Shown one piece after another: positions 48,210-57,858 of a stretch of 64,000 nt of DNA. The stretch is from assembly GCF_042611095.1 (NCBI RefSeq), contig NZ_JBHFPV010000004.1, positions 277,015 to 341,014 of the forward strand, in the 5' to 3' direction. Within the stretch, counting starts at the first letter, position 1. Each line of letters begins with the position of its first letter. Below the pieces are notes generated by a model that ran no database searches, was not told the DNA's origin, and was given only the letters and a program-made list of their open reading frames with translations. Both the position numbers and the translations under genes were made by a program. The stretch is from Meishania litoralis (GTDB lineage: Bacteria; Bacteroidota; Bacteroidia; Flavobacteriales; Flavobacteriaceae).

Positions 48210-48621
48210 GTACTGGTTTTGCGCAAAAATAACGCAAATAAAAGATATTCCTAGTGTTCGGTCGATCATTGCTATCGACTCTATACCCCGATGGTTTCTT
48301 TTAATTAACTGGTTGGAATAATGGTCTCATATAATCGTTGAACTACCATAATAATCGGTTTTCCGTAGTTTGTAAAAGTCTTTTTATTACAGAAGACCGT
48401 ATCTAATTAGGGTTTAATTTACACTTTGTCGAATTATATCGTTTTTAAAAGAGAATACCGCGTTTACGGTCGTTTAGCAGTTTGGAGATTGTTTATTTAG
48501 GTATATCTTAGCATTGAATCTAGAGTACTCCCAAATACTTACAAAGGCTTCTTCCTACAGGCCATGGTGATTGGTAACCCCATCTGTCTTACTAAAGACG
48601 GGTCTAAAATTGCTGACACTT
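48210..48621. other. intergenic region upstream of prfC and the Asp-rich repeat protein
   Basis: A 412-base AT-rich divergent gap. On the minus strand a TATTTTTG (-7 type) lies about 20 bases before the prfC ATG. I see no RNA gene or clear palindrome. Confidence 0.4.
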
Positions 48622-51117
48622 ATGGAATTTTATACATCTACTCACTTTGGTTTCAAAAAATTGAAAAAGAGATACTCAGGTAGGCTGTTTTCGATTCTTT
48701 TTGTTGCTTTGACTTTTCAGATAAACGCATTTGGTGCGGCCATTGATGATTTATCATTTAATATGCTTGATTCCGACGGAGATGGAATTTTGGATTCGGT
48801 CGAGGACGAGAACATTGATGGTGATAATGATCCCAGTACCAATCCTACAGATACTGATGGTGACGCGATTCCCAATTATTTGGACATTGATTCGGATGAC
48901 GATGGTATTCTTGATAACGTAGAAGCACAGGGTTGGGCCGATTACATTGCTCCTTCAGGTGTAGATGCAAACGGTAATGGGCTTGATGATGCTTATGAAT
49001 TTCCAAGCGGCAATGGCTTAACACCAATAGATAGTGATGGTGGGGGTATTCCTGATTATTTGGACATTGATTCGGATATCGATGGTATTCGCGATAATAT
49101 CGAAGGACAGACTTTTATAGGTTATGTCGCGCCATCAGGGCTTGATGCCAATGCCAATGGACTCGATGATGCTTATGAAGGATCTTATGGTTTTGGTATC
49201 GACCCGATAAATACAGATAGTGATTTGTATCCTGACTATCGAGATTTCGACTCCGATGGCGATGGTATTAAGGATAAGGTAGAAGCACAAACTTCCGAGG
49301 GATATGTCCCTCCAATTGGCGATTCTAATGAAAATGACATTGATGATGCCTATGAAAACGGTCTAAATCCCATTGATACAGATGGTGACTCCGTTCCGGA
49401 TTATCGGGATTTGGATGCCGATAATGACGGTATCTTGGATAATCTTGAGTCCCAACCCTATGATTCTTACATAGCTCCAACGGGGTCTGATAATGACCAA
49501 AACGGCTTGGATGATATTTATGCCGATGGCATAGACCCCATCGACTCTGATGGTGATACAAAACCTGATTTTAGGGATATCGACTCTGAAAATGATGGTA
49601 TTCCTGATAACATTGAAGCTCAGACCACAACGGGCTATGTTTCTCCAAGCGGAAATGATGATGATGGTGATGGTCTGGATAATGCCTATGAAGGAACAGG
49701 GGATCAAGGTCTTACAGTGGTCAACACTGACGGGGCGGACGAGCCCGACTATCTTGACCGGGATACCGACAACGACACGGTCGCCGACAACAACGAGGGG
49801 AACGACTTCGACTACGACGGTGTCCCCGACTGGGCCTTCACGGGCACGGATACCGATGGCGACGGACTTGACGACGGCTACGAGGGCAGCGACGTGGACG
49901 ACGGCTTCGATGTGAACGACGAGATCGACGACCCTGCGACGGACCTTCCCGATACCGATGGTACGGAGGACGTGAACTATAGGGACATCGACGACGACGG
50001 CGACGGCATCGACACGCCCGACGAGGACGCCGACGGCGACGGCGACCCGACCAACGACGACACCGACGGTGACGGCACGCCCGACTACCTAGATCCCGAT
50101 ACGGCTCCCGAGACGGACACGGATGGCGACGGGGTACCCGACACGGTGGACCTCGACGATGACAACGACGGGATATTGGATACGACCGAGGACCCCGACC
50201 TCGATGGCGACGGGGATCCATTGACGGATCCGTTGGACAGTGACGGCGACGGCTACCCGAACCATCTTGACATCGATTCTGACAACGACGGCATACCTGA
50301 TAACGTTGAGGCGCAGACCACCGATGGCTACATCGCCCCGAACGATGACGACGAGGCGACCTATGCCGCGAACGACGGGGTAAACTCGGCATATCCCGAT
50401 GGTCTGGACCCTGTCAACACTGATGGGGCGGACGAGCCCGACTATCTTGACCGGGATACCGACAACGACACGGTCGCCGACAACAACGAGGGGAACGACT
50501 TCGACTACGACGGTGTCCCCGACTGGGCCTTCACGGGCACGGATACCGATGGCGACGGACTTGACGACGGCTACGAGGGCAGCGACGTGGACGACGGCTT
50601 CGATGTGAACGACGAGATCGACGACCCTGCGACGGACCTTCCCGATACCGATGGTACGGAGGACGTGAACTATAGGGACATCGACGACGACGGCGACGGC
50701 ATCGACACGCCCGACGAGGACGCCGACGGCGACGGCGACCCGACCAACGACGACACCGACGGTGACGGCACGCCAGATTACCTAGATCCAATCGATGATA
50801 CGCCAGAAGAATTCGATATTGAAGTAAATCAGATTGTTAGTCCGAATAGCGATGGTAAAAATGACTTTTTATTCATTCGAGGCTTGGAAAAAATTCAAAG
50901 TAGTTCATTGAAAATTTTCAACCGTTGGGGAGTTGCCGTATATGAAGGAGAAAATTATAATAATCAGAACAATGTTTTCGATGGCAGATCAAAAGGAAGG
51001 TCTACGGTTAACTCAGATGAGTACCTTCCTGCGGGGGTTTATTTTTATATCTTTGAGTACGTTACGGTTGACGGACAAAATGTAACAGACTCTGAATATC
51101 TTTATATAAGTAGATAG
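48622..51117 (+). CDS. Asp-rich calcium-type repeat protein with gliding-motility (T9SS type B) C-terminal domain
   Basis: An 831-residue exported protein. A signal sequence lies at about residues 15-38 ([19 protein letters not shown]). Residues 40-740 are thrombospondin type 3-like units (DSDGDGI.D..E, DTDGD..PDYLD), expected to bind calcium. Residues about 745-831 match the gliding-motility-associated C-terminal domain ([44 protein letters not shown]), the type B T9SS sorting signal. ATG at 48622 is chosen. The middle part (from about 49735) is GC-rich with GAC codons and contains a 362-bp duplication. PorP/SprF follows, as expected for type B substrates. Confidence 0.88.
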   Translation: MEFYTSTHFGFKKLKKRYSGRLFSILFVALTFQINAFGAAIDDLSFNMLDSDGDGILDSVEDENIDGDNDPSTNPTDTDGDAIPNYLDIDSDDDGILDNVEAQGWADYIAPSGVDANGNGLDDAYEFPSGNGLTPIDSDGGGIPDYLDIDSDIDGIRDNIEGQTFIGYVAPSGLDANANGLDDAYEGSYGFGIDPINTDSDLYPDYRDFDSDGDGIKDKVEAQTSEGYVPPIGDSNENDIDDAYENGLNPIDTDGDSVPDYRDLDADNDGILDNLESQPYDSYIAPTGSDNDQNGLDDIYADGIDPIDSDGDTKPDFRDIDSENDGIPDNIEAQTTTGYVSPSGNDDDGDGLDNAYEGTGDQGLTVVNTDGADEPDYLDRDTDNDTVADNNEGNDFDYDGVPDWAFTGTDTDGDGLDDGYEGSDVDDGFDVNDEIDDPATDLPDTDGTEDVNYRDIDDDGDGIDTPDEDADGDGDPTNDDTDGDGTPDYLDPDTAPETDTDGDGVPDTVDLDDDNDGILDTTEDPDLDGDGDPLTDPLDSDGDGYPNHLDIDSDNDGIPDNVEAQTTDGYIAPNDDDEATYAANDGVNSAYPDGLDPVNTDGADEPDYLDRDTDNDTVADNNEGNDFDYDGVPDWAFTGTDTDGDGLDDGYEGSDVDDGFDVNDEIDDPATDLPDTDGTEDVNYRDIDDDGDGIDTPDEDADGDGDPTNDDTDGDGTPDYLDPIDDTPEEFDIEVNQIVSPNSDGKNDFLFIRGLEKIQSSSLKIFNRWGVAVYEGENYNNQNNVFDGRSKGRSTVNSDEYLPAGVYFYIFEYVTVDGQNVTDSEYLYISR
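49720..50081 (+). repeat. 362-bp near-identical repeat, copy 1
   Basis: Matches 50413-50774 with one base difference seen (C at 49731 versus T at 50424). Offset is 693 bases, 231 codons, so the frame is kept. Confidence 0.9.
50413..50774 (+). repeat. 362-bp near-identical repeat, copy 2
   Basis: Second copy of 49720-50081; both ends break sharply (G/T before, C/A after). Encodes [20 protein letters not shown] through [11 protein letters not shown]. Confidence 0.9.
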
Positions 51118-51133
51118 ATAATACAGATTGACC

Positions 51134-52087
51134 ATGATCATTAAAATGAAGTACCTACTATTGTTAGTGTCTTTACTTGTTATTCCTATGTTGGCCAGTG
51201 CACAACAAGATGCACAGTATACCCAATATATGTTCAATACCATGAGCGTGAATCCTGCATATGCAGGTTCAAGGGGACAACTTAGCATAGCGGCACTTTA
51301 TCGTTCGCAGTGGGCGGGACTGGAAGGTGCCCCAAAATCACAAACTTTGAACCTTCATTCACCTATTAGAAATAGTAAAGTAGGGTATGGGCTTTCCGTT
51401 GTAAACGATAATATTGGTGATGGTACGGTACAAGAAACATATTTTGATGCTGTTATTTCGTATACTGTAGATGTTTCCTTGGAAGGAAAACTATCGTTCG
51501 GTTTAAAAGTTGGGGGTAATTTGTTGAACCTTGATTTTTCTGGTCTGCGAAACTTTGACGCCGAACCAGTGGCCACGGACAATATCGAAAATAAATTTTC
51601 TCCGAACGTAGGTCTTGGTATGTACTATCATACAAATAAATATTATTTAGGGCTATCGGCGCCCAATCTCTTACAGACCGAACATTTCGATAATTCGCAA
51701 AGAGATGCCAACAGTGTTCAGTTTTTATCGAAGGAGCGGATCAATTTTTATTTGATAACGGGCTATGTTTTTGACCTGAACAACAATTTTAAGTTTAAGC
51801 CGGCACTTTTGACAAAAGTGGTAGGAGGTGCCCCGCTACAAGTCGATGTTTCGGCGAACTTCATGTACGACGATAGATTCACTTTTGGTGCCGCCTATCG
51901 GTGGGATGCGGCCTTGAGTGCAATGGCCGGATTCCAAATTTCAGATCAGTTCATGTTGGGCCTTGCATATGATAGGGAGACTACCGAATTAGGGGGTACA
52001 CAGTTCAATGACGGTTCTTTCGAAGTATTCTTGCGATTTGAATTGGTAAAATCGTTTCAAAGATTGGTATCTCCGCGTTTCTTTTAA
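51134..52087 (+). CDS. PorP/SprF family type IX secretion membrane protein
   Basis: A 317-residue outer-membrane beta-barrel protein. Signal peptide of about 25 residues (ends ASA), then QQDAQYTQYMFNTMSVNPAYAG, the diagnostic PorP/SprF start. Members work with PorK/PorN/PorE and are specifically needed for secretion or anchoring of type B substrates such as SprB. Its place directly after a type B substrate supports pairing. Start could also be ATG at 51146. The OmpA gene follows after 11 bases. Confidence 0.93.
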   Translation: MIIKMKYLLLLVSLLVIPMLASAQQDAQYTQYMFNTMSVNPAYAGSRGQLSIAALYRSQWAGLEGAPKSQTLNLHSPIRNSKVGYGLSVVNDNIGDGTVQETYFDAVISYTVDVSLEGKLSFGLKVGGNLLNLDFSGLRNFDAEPVATDNIENKFSPNVGLGMYYHTNKYYLGLSAPNLLQTEHFDNSQRDANSVQFLSKERINFYLITGYVFDLNNNFKFKPALLTKVVGGAPLQVDVSANFMYDDRFTFGAAYRWDAALSAMAGFQISDQFMLGLAYDRETTELGGTQFNDGSFEVFLRFELVKSFQRLVSPRFF

Positions 52088-52098
52088 TTCAGGTGACC

Positions 52099-54042
52099 AT
52101 GAAGAAAAAATTACACTTACTTATAATCGTAACGGCGCATTTGATTACGACGGTTGTTGTTGCACAAGAGCGACTGGTTAACAAGGCGAATGAGCAGTAT
52201 CAGGATTATTCCTTTAGTCCAGCGATCGATATATACAAAAGAGTGCTTGAAAAAGGCTATGTTTCTGCCGACCTGCTCAAGAAACTTGGTAATTCATACT
52301 ACTTCAATGCCGATTACGATGAAGCTGCCCAAACCTATAAAAGATTGGTCGAGGAATATCCTGCCGATGTGGGTCCAGAATATTATTTCAGGTACTCCCA
52401 GACCCTAAAGACTCTTGGAAATTACAAGGACTCTAATGATATGATGGCCAAATTCATGGAAATTACTACCAATGATATGAGGGCTTCCGCGTTTAAAGAT
52501 GAAAAGGATTATTTGGACGAAATAAGGGAAAATTCGGGGCGATACGATATTGAACAGTTTCAGTATAATTCCCCTTATTCTGATTTCGCGCCGTCATTTT
52601 ACAAAGAAGGACTGATTTTTTCGTCCGATAGAGACACGGGCAACTTGGCGCGCTACCGGCATACTTGGAATTCAAAAGACTTTCTCGATCTTTACAAAGT
52701 TGATGCCGATTCGATATCGACCAATACCGTGGTCAAGATCGGTGAAGAGGTAAATACGCGATTACACGAGTCGACCTCGATTACAACTTTAGACGGGAGC
52801 ACTTTGTATTTTACCAGAAATAATTTTAAGGATGGAAAATATATCAAAGACGAAAACGGGGTAATAAGGTTAAAGATATTGAGTGCAACGCTTTCCGATG
52901 ATGGAAAGTGGACAAACGTGAATGAGCTTCCGTTCAACAGTGATTCATATTCCACTGCGCACCCCGCCTTGAGTCCTGACGAAAAAACTTTGTTCTTTGC
53001 TTCCGATATGCCCGGTACTTTGGGAGAATCTGATATTTTTAGGGTTGAGATCAATGAAGATGGAACGTTTGGAACTCCTGAAAATCTAGGAAAAACTGTC
53101 AATACCGAGGCCCGAGAAACATTTCCCTTTGTAACCGCTGAGGAAATTCTATATTTTTCTTCAGATGGACACCCTGGTTTGGGCGGTTTGGATGTTTTTG
53201 CAACGAAAATCAAAGACGAACTTTTCGATAGATCTGTTGTAAATGTTGGTGGGCCGGTCAATAGTCAAATGGATGATTTTACGTTTATCTTCAATGAAGA
53301 AACAAGAAAGGGGTATTTCGCTTCCAACCGTTCCGAGGGACTAGGTGCCGACGATATCTATGGTTTTTTGGAGACTACTCCTCTTGAGCTCGACTGTAAT
53401 CAGGCAATTACAGGTACGGTAAGGGACAAGATTTCAAACGAGGTGTTGGTAGGCGCTACGGTTAAGGTAATCGATGAGGAAAACAAGGAGGTCTCTTCGG
53501 CCATTACCGATTCTGAAGGTAATTATGTGCTTTCGATCGATTGTGATAGAGGCAATTTTGTTAGGGCGACCATGCAAGGGTACGTGCCATCTGAGGAGTA
53601 TTTGACAAAATCTGATGGCAAGCCCAGAATAATCGATTTTTATTTGGAAAGGGACAGGGTCACTGCAGGTTTTGGTGACGATCTGGCCAAACTTTTGCAG
53701 TTGAGTACTATATACTTTGACTTTGACAAATATAATATCCGTAAAGATTCTGAGATCGAGGTCGAAAAAGTGATTGCCGCCATGGAAAAGTACCCAAGCC
53801 TAAAGATTAAGGTGAATTCACATACCGATAGTCGCGGCCGTGACTCGTACAATCTTTGGCTATCTCAGAAACGTGCTGAATCCACGGTTAATTATATGAT
53901 TGCCAAGGGTATTTCTGCTAATCGTCTTCAGGGTGAAGGTTTTGGGGAAACCAAATTGGTGAACGGGTGTAAAAACGGGGTTCGGTGTTCCGCAAAAGAA
54001 CATGAACTGAACAGAAGATCGGAGTTTATTATCATGGAGTAA
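52099..54042 (+). CDS. TPR/PD40/OmpA outer-membrane protein (PorE-like)
   Basis: A 647-residue exported protein. Signal peptide residues 1-22 (ends VVAQ). Then TPR-like helices (about 25-130), PD40/WD40-like beta-propeller blades (about 165-430, e.g. PALSPDEKTLFFASD, EILYFSSDGHPGLGGLD), a carboxypeptidase regulatory-like domain (GTVRDKISNEVLVGATVKV) and a C-terminal OmpA peptidoglycan-binding domain (YFDFDKYNIRKDS, HTDSRGRDSYN). Same layout as T9SS PorE-type proteins that hold the machinery to peptidoglycan. It completes the substrate-PorP-OmpA trio. Confidence 0.9.
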   Translation: MKKKLHLLIIVTAHLITTVVVAQERLVNKANEQYQDYSFSPAIDIYKRVLEKGYVSADLLKKLGNSYYFNADYDEAAQTYKRLVEEYPADVGPEYYFRYSQTLKTLGNYKDSNDMMAKFMEITTNDMRASAFKDEKDYLDEIRENSGRYDIEQFQYNSPYSDFAPSFYKEGLIFSSDRDTGNLARYRHTWNSKDFLDLYKVDADSISTNTVVKIGEEVNTRLHESTSITTLDGSTLYFTRNNFKDGKYIKDENGVIRLKILSATLSDDGKWTNVNELPFNSDSYSTAHPALSPDEKTLFFASDMPGTLGESDIFRVEINEDGTFGTPENLGKTVNTEARETFPFVTAEEILYFSSDGHPGLGGLDVFATKIKDELFDRSVVNVGGPVNSQMDDFTFIFNEETRKGYFASNRSEGLGADDIYGFLETTPLELDCNQAITGTVRDKISNEVLVGATVKVIDEENKEVSSAITDSEGNYVLSIDCDRGNFVRATMQGYVPSEEYLTKSDGKPRIIDFYLERDRVTAGFGDDLAKLLQLSTIYFDFDKYNIRKDSEIEVEKVIAAMEKYPSLKIKVNSHTDSRGRDSYNLWLSQKRAESTVNYMIAKGISANRLQGEGFGETKLVNGCKNGVRCSAKEHELNRRSEFIIME

Positions 54043-54062
54043 ATGTAATACCGCACACTGTT

Positions 54063-54092
54063 AAAAAGTGACCATTTAATGGTCACTTTTTT
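54063..54092 (+). terminator. terminator after the OmpA gene
   Basis: AAAAAGTGACCAT-TTA-ATGGTCACTTTTT with further T residues; perfect 13-bp stem, 20 bases after the stop. Confidence 0.85.
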
Positions 54093-54319
54093 TATGATTC
54101 ATATAGATGTTTGTTTTTATCCTCAAGCTTTTAAGAATGCCAAACACCATTTTTATGGCGTTTCACTAGTATTTCAGGACACTATACAACAAATTTTAGA
54201 GCAGAAATACTTTGAATGCTATCTTGCCTGATCAATAATGGTAAATATCATTTATTAAAACTATTGTAATCTTGATTTCCAAATAGAATAATCCAGCATA
54301 GAAGTCCGTAGCATCTATT

Positions 54320-57300
54320 ATGAGGAGTTTTTTCAAATTATTATTCTTTACTTTGTTTCTGGTACCTTCCGTTGCTTGGTCGCAAGTCAATATCACCATC
54401 GAAGTGAATTGGCCCAGTTGGTCTTCCGAAAATAGGGTGATTTTTAGAGATCCCTCAAATACACAGATCGGAGCATCCATTTGTAACCCGGCAGCATGTT
54501 TTAACGGTGCAGGGAACAATTCATATAATAATATAGGTAGCCCCGCTTCCTATCCGGGGATAGCACTGGGAACAGGCTATTCTTTATTATTGCAAGACAC
54601 TTGGGGTGATGGCTGGAACGGCACGAACCCTTATGTCAGAGTCTATCAAGACGGAGTTGCTATTGTTGAGACCAGCTTGACAGGCGGTACCAGTGCTGTG
54701 GTGACGTTCGACATTGTGGCCAACCCTATCCCTTTCAACCAAAACTTGATCCTTTTTGAAGAGTTTGACGGATATATCGGTTATACTTCAACGGGTAATA
54801 CCCTTAGGGCGGCCAGCAACACTAGCAATGCCTGCTCTATTTTGACATCTTCCAGTAATACACTCACGTCGGCCATACCGGCCGGAGGAACTATTGACAG
54901 AGCTTATTTGTACTGGGCACATTCCGGTGACACTGCGGACACTCAAGTGACTTTTGAGGGCAATACGATTACGGCCGACAGAACTTATGGTTCGGCAATT
55001 ACCAATCGTAACTTCTTTGGTAGTGTGAGCGACGTGACCGATATTATAGCGGGAATAACGGACCCATCGACAAATGTTTTTGACTTTTCTGGTCTGACGA
55101 TTGATACTTCCAGTAAATATTGTAATAGTGCTACGGTAATGGGTGGTTGGAGTTTGATTGTCTTCTACACCGATTTAAGTTTACCGGCTTCAACGATTAA
55201 CCTTTATGAGGGTTTTCATGGTGAGAGCAACTCATCATCGACCTATACCTTGGACGGATTTTTTGCTATTGGTGCTAGTGGTTCAAAAACGACCGCCTTA
55301 TCCTGGGAGGGAGACCAAACCCTCAGTAACAATGAAGGACTCACCGTAACGACAGGATTGGGAACTTTTCCTTTGGTGGGTGATGGAGACAACACACTTG
55401 GCAATGCCAACCCCTTTAACTCGACCATTTTTGACAATACTGGAGCAATGACCGTCAACAATACAAATGCCCATGGCATGGATCTCGACACCTACGATGT
55501 TTCGGCATTTATACAGCCAGGGGAAACTTCGGTTACCACGAACATACAATCCGGTCAAGACTTTGTGATTCTCAATGCCGTTGTGCTAAAAGTACCATCT
55601 AACTTGATAACCGGTTTCGTTTTTGAAGATGTTGACTATGGTGGCGGGCCAGGTAGAAACTTGACGGCCTCTTCTGGAGTTCCCATTCCCAATACTACAG
55701 TTGAAATGTATAATAGTGGAGGCACTTTGATCCAATCGACCACGACCGATGCCACGGGAAGATACGTATTTGCCGGAATGGCCAATGGGCTATATAATGT
55801 GAGGGTAGTAAACGAAAGTGTTAGGTCTACAAGAGGGGGTGGCACCGGGTGTACCGACTGCATTCCTGTACAGACCTTTAGAAAGAATTACTTGTTGAGC
55901 ACTTTGACCGATGTGACCAATGAGGTCGGTGGCGCTAACCCATCAGGATCCGATCCCGCGGCAGGTACACTTGCGGGGGCCCAAACGGTAGCATCGGTAA
56001 CCATACTCAATGAAGGAGTCGCCGGACTTGATTTTGGATTTAATTTCAATACCATAGTAAACACCAATGAAGACGGTCAGGGCTCTTTGGAACAGTTTAT
56101 TGTAAATTCAAATGCCTTGGCCGAGACCGGAATGGACATAGAGGCCAACAGTATATTTGATCCAATAGCTGGAACAGATGTTTCGATTTTTATGATACCT
56201 CCGACAGGAGATCCATTGGGCAGAACGGCCGATTCAAATTACGCAAGCGGATTTTTTGACATTTCGATTTCAAACGGAAACCCAATGACCGCTATTACCG
56301 ATAATAATACTTGGATCGATGGAAGAACGCAAACGGCCTATTCGGGAGATACAAATACTGGAACTATCGGAGCTGGTGGTTCGCCGGTCGGAACTTCGGC
56401 CGTTTCACTTCCTACGTATGACCTACCTGAAATACAGGTACATCGCGACGGTGGAGACGTGTTCAAGATAAATGCAAATAACGGCATTGTCCGTAATTTG
56501 GCCGTTTATGCAAATGACAACTCAGGTATCAGGCTAGAAGGGGGATCAACCAATGTAATTGCAAATCTAATCGGAGTCAATGCATTAGGCAGTAATGCAG
56601 GTAACATTAGTTATGGAATCGAGGTCATTGACGGAGAAAATACAATAGAGGGTAACTATATCGCCACAAACTCGGATACGGCCGTTTGGATTGAAGACAG
56701 TATATCGACAACAATACAGAATAATCATATAACTTCGAATGGTGATGCCCCTTGTGATGATAATATAACAATAATAGGTGGTACCGGTATCGTTATTCAA
56801 CATAACCTGATTGAAAATGCAGCGGCATTGGGTATAGATGGTGACGATATATCGGGAAATATAATTATTTCCGAAAATACGATTACTGGCTCGGGTCGGG
56901 ATGGAGGTAGTTGTTCGGGAAACATTGAAAATGCAGGCATATTGCTAGATGGTGATAATTCATCGATTTCCAACAATATTATAGCCTCCAATGGGGGCCC
57001 TGGACTTGTTTTGGCGGGGGGTAACACCTCGGGCAACCTGATTTCCCAAAATTCGTTTTATGCGAATGGTACTTCTAGCCCGGCCTTGGGAATCGATTTG
57101 GATCTGTCGGACGGAATCGGTGACGGGGTCACGCTCAATGACAACGGGGATACCGATAATGGACCTAATGGAGCGATGAACTTTCCCATTATTTCAGGGG
57201 CATTCGTGAGTGGCACCAACATAGTTATAGAAGGTTGGTCCAGACCGGGGGCGACCATTGAGGTTTTTCATAGCGACATTAATGAGGGTACCGCATCTGT

Positions 57301-57610
57301 AGGTGACAACCAAATGGGTTTTTCTACCGATTATGGCGAAGGTCAAATATATTTGGCCAGTTTGACAGAAGGTAGTATGGCCGACATGGACTCGGGTACC
57401 TCAGGTTATGTTGATGATGATGGCAATACTGACAATACGAACAAATTTAGGTTTACCGTTTCCCTTCCTCCGGGAACCACTCTGGGCGACCTTATAACGG
57501 CAACGGCCACGCTCGCCAATTCAACTTCCGAATTCTCTCCGATGAGCGTCATAAAGGCATATACCTTGATTACCAATCGTAGAATTACGTATAGGGTAAA
57601 AAAGAATTAG
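54320..57610 (+). CDS. large secreted protein, beta-helix type, with TNRRITYRV tail
   Basis: A 1096-residue exported protein, function unknown. Signal peptide 1-21 (ends AWSQ). Residues 22-136 form a domain shared with the next gene (ITIEVNWPSWSSENRV, CNPAACFNGAGNNSY, LLQDTWGDGWNG). Then a DUF3344-like beta region (GGTIDRAYLYWAHSGD, MGGWSLIVFY), a SdrD_B/carboxypeptidase-like unit (GVPIPNTTVEMYNSGG) and a right-handed parallel beta-helix (about 690-900, N-x-I-x-x-N turns). The end is LITNRRITYRVKKN. No usual T9SS type A or B domain is visible. Likely a surface adhesin. Confidence 0.75.
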   Translation: MRSFFKLLFFTLFLVPSVAWSQVNITIEVNWPSWSSENRVIFRDPSNTQIGASICNPAACFNGAGNNSYNNIGSPASYPGIALGTGYSLLLQDTWGDGWNGTNPYVRVYQDGVAIVETSLTGGTSAVVTFDIVANPIPFNQNLILFEEFDGYIGYTSTGNTLRAASNTSNACSILTSSSNTLTSAIPAGGTIDRAYLYWAHSGDTADTQVTFEGNTITADRTYGSAITNRNFFGSVSDVTDIIAGITDPSTNVFDFSGLTIDTSSKYCNSATVMGGWSLIVFYTDLSLPASTINLYEGFHGESNSSSTYTLDGFFAIGASGSKTTALSWEGDQTLSNNEGLTVTTGLGTFPLVGDGDNTLGNANPFNSTIFDNTGAMTVNNTNAHGMDLDTYDVSAFIQPGETSVTTNIQSGQDFVILNAVVLKVPSNLITGFVFEDVDYGGGPGRNLTASSGVPIPNTTVEMYNSGGTLIQSTTTDATGRYVFAGMANGLYNVRVVNESVRSTRGGGTGCTDCIPVQTFRKNYLLSTLTDVTNEVGGANPSGSDPAAGTLAGAQTVASVTILNEGVAGLDFGFNFNTIVNTNEDGQGSLEQFIVNSNALAETGMDIEANSIFDPIAGTDVSIFMIPPTGDPLGRTADSNYASGFFDISISNGNPMTAITDNNTWIDGRTQTAYSGDTNTGTIGAGGSPVGTSAVSLPTYDLPEIQVHRDGGDVFKINANNGIVRNLAVYANDNSGIRLEGGSTNVIANLIGVNALGSNAGNISYGIEVIDGENTIEGNYIATNSDTAVWIEDSISTTIQNNHITSNGDAPCDDNITIIGGTGIVIQHNLIENAAALGIDGDDISGNIIISENTITGSGRDGGSCSGNIENAGILLDGDNSSISNNIIASNGGPGLVLAGGNTSGNLISQNSFYANGTSSPALGIDLDLSDGIGDGVTLNDNGDTDNGPNGAMNFPIISGAFVSGTNIVIEGWSRPGATIEVFHSDINEGTASVGDNQMGFSTDYGEGQIYLASLTEGSMADMDSGTSGYVDDDGNTDNTNKFRFTVSLPPGTTLGDLITATATLANSTSEFSPMSVIKAYTLITNRRITYRVKKN

Positions 57611-57858
57611 AAAATTCCTACGAAACCAAAAGTTTTTTAAGCTTTATTTGGTCTGTAACATGTGATATATCAATGACTTATGGAGCCTTTTAAACGAGTG
57701 ACAACAGATTGTTCTATTTTCACAACTTCATACTCTTCGACCCGCAACATTATTTTTTTCACCTAAAACATCAGTACTAGTTTTGTCTTATAGTATGATT
57801 TGACCGTTACGATTGGCTTTAACGGCGTTTCGTTCTAAGTATTGGACAATAACTTTAG

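Noticed and set aside
49838..50392. Arg-rich minus-strand frame within the Asp-rich repeats
   Set aside because: Antisense of GAC/GGC repeats; composition of RRRR/SR type is not protein-like.
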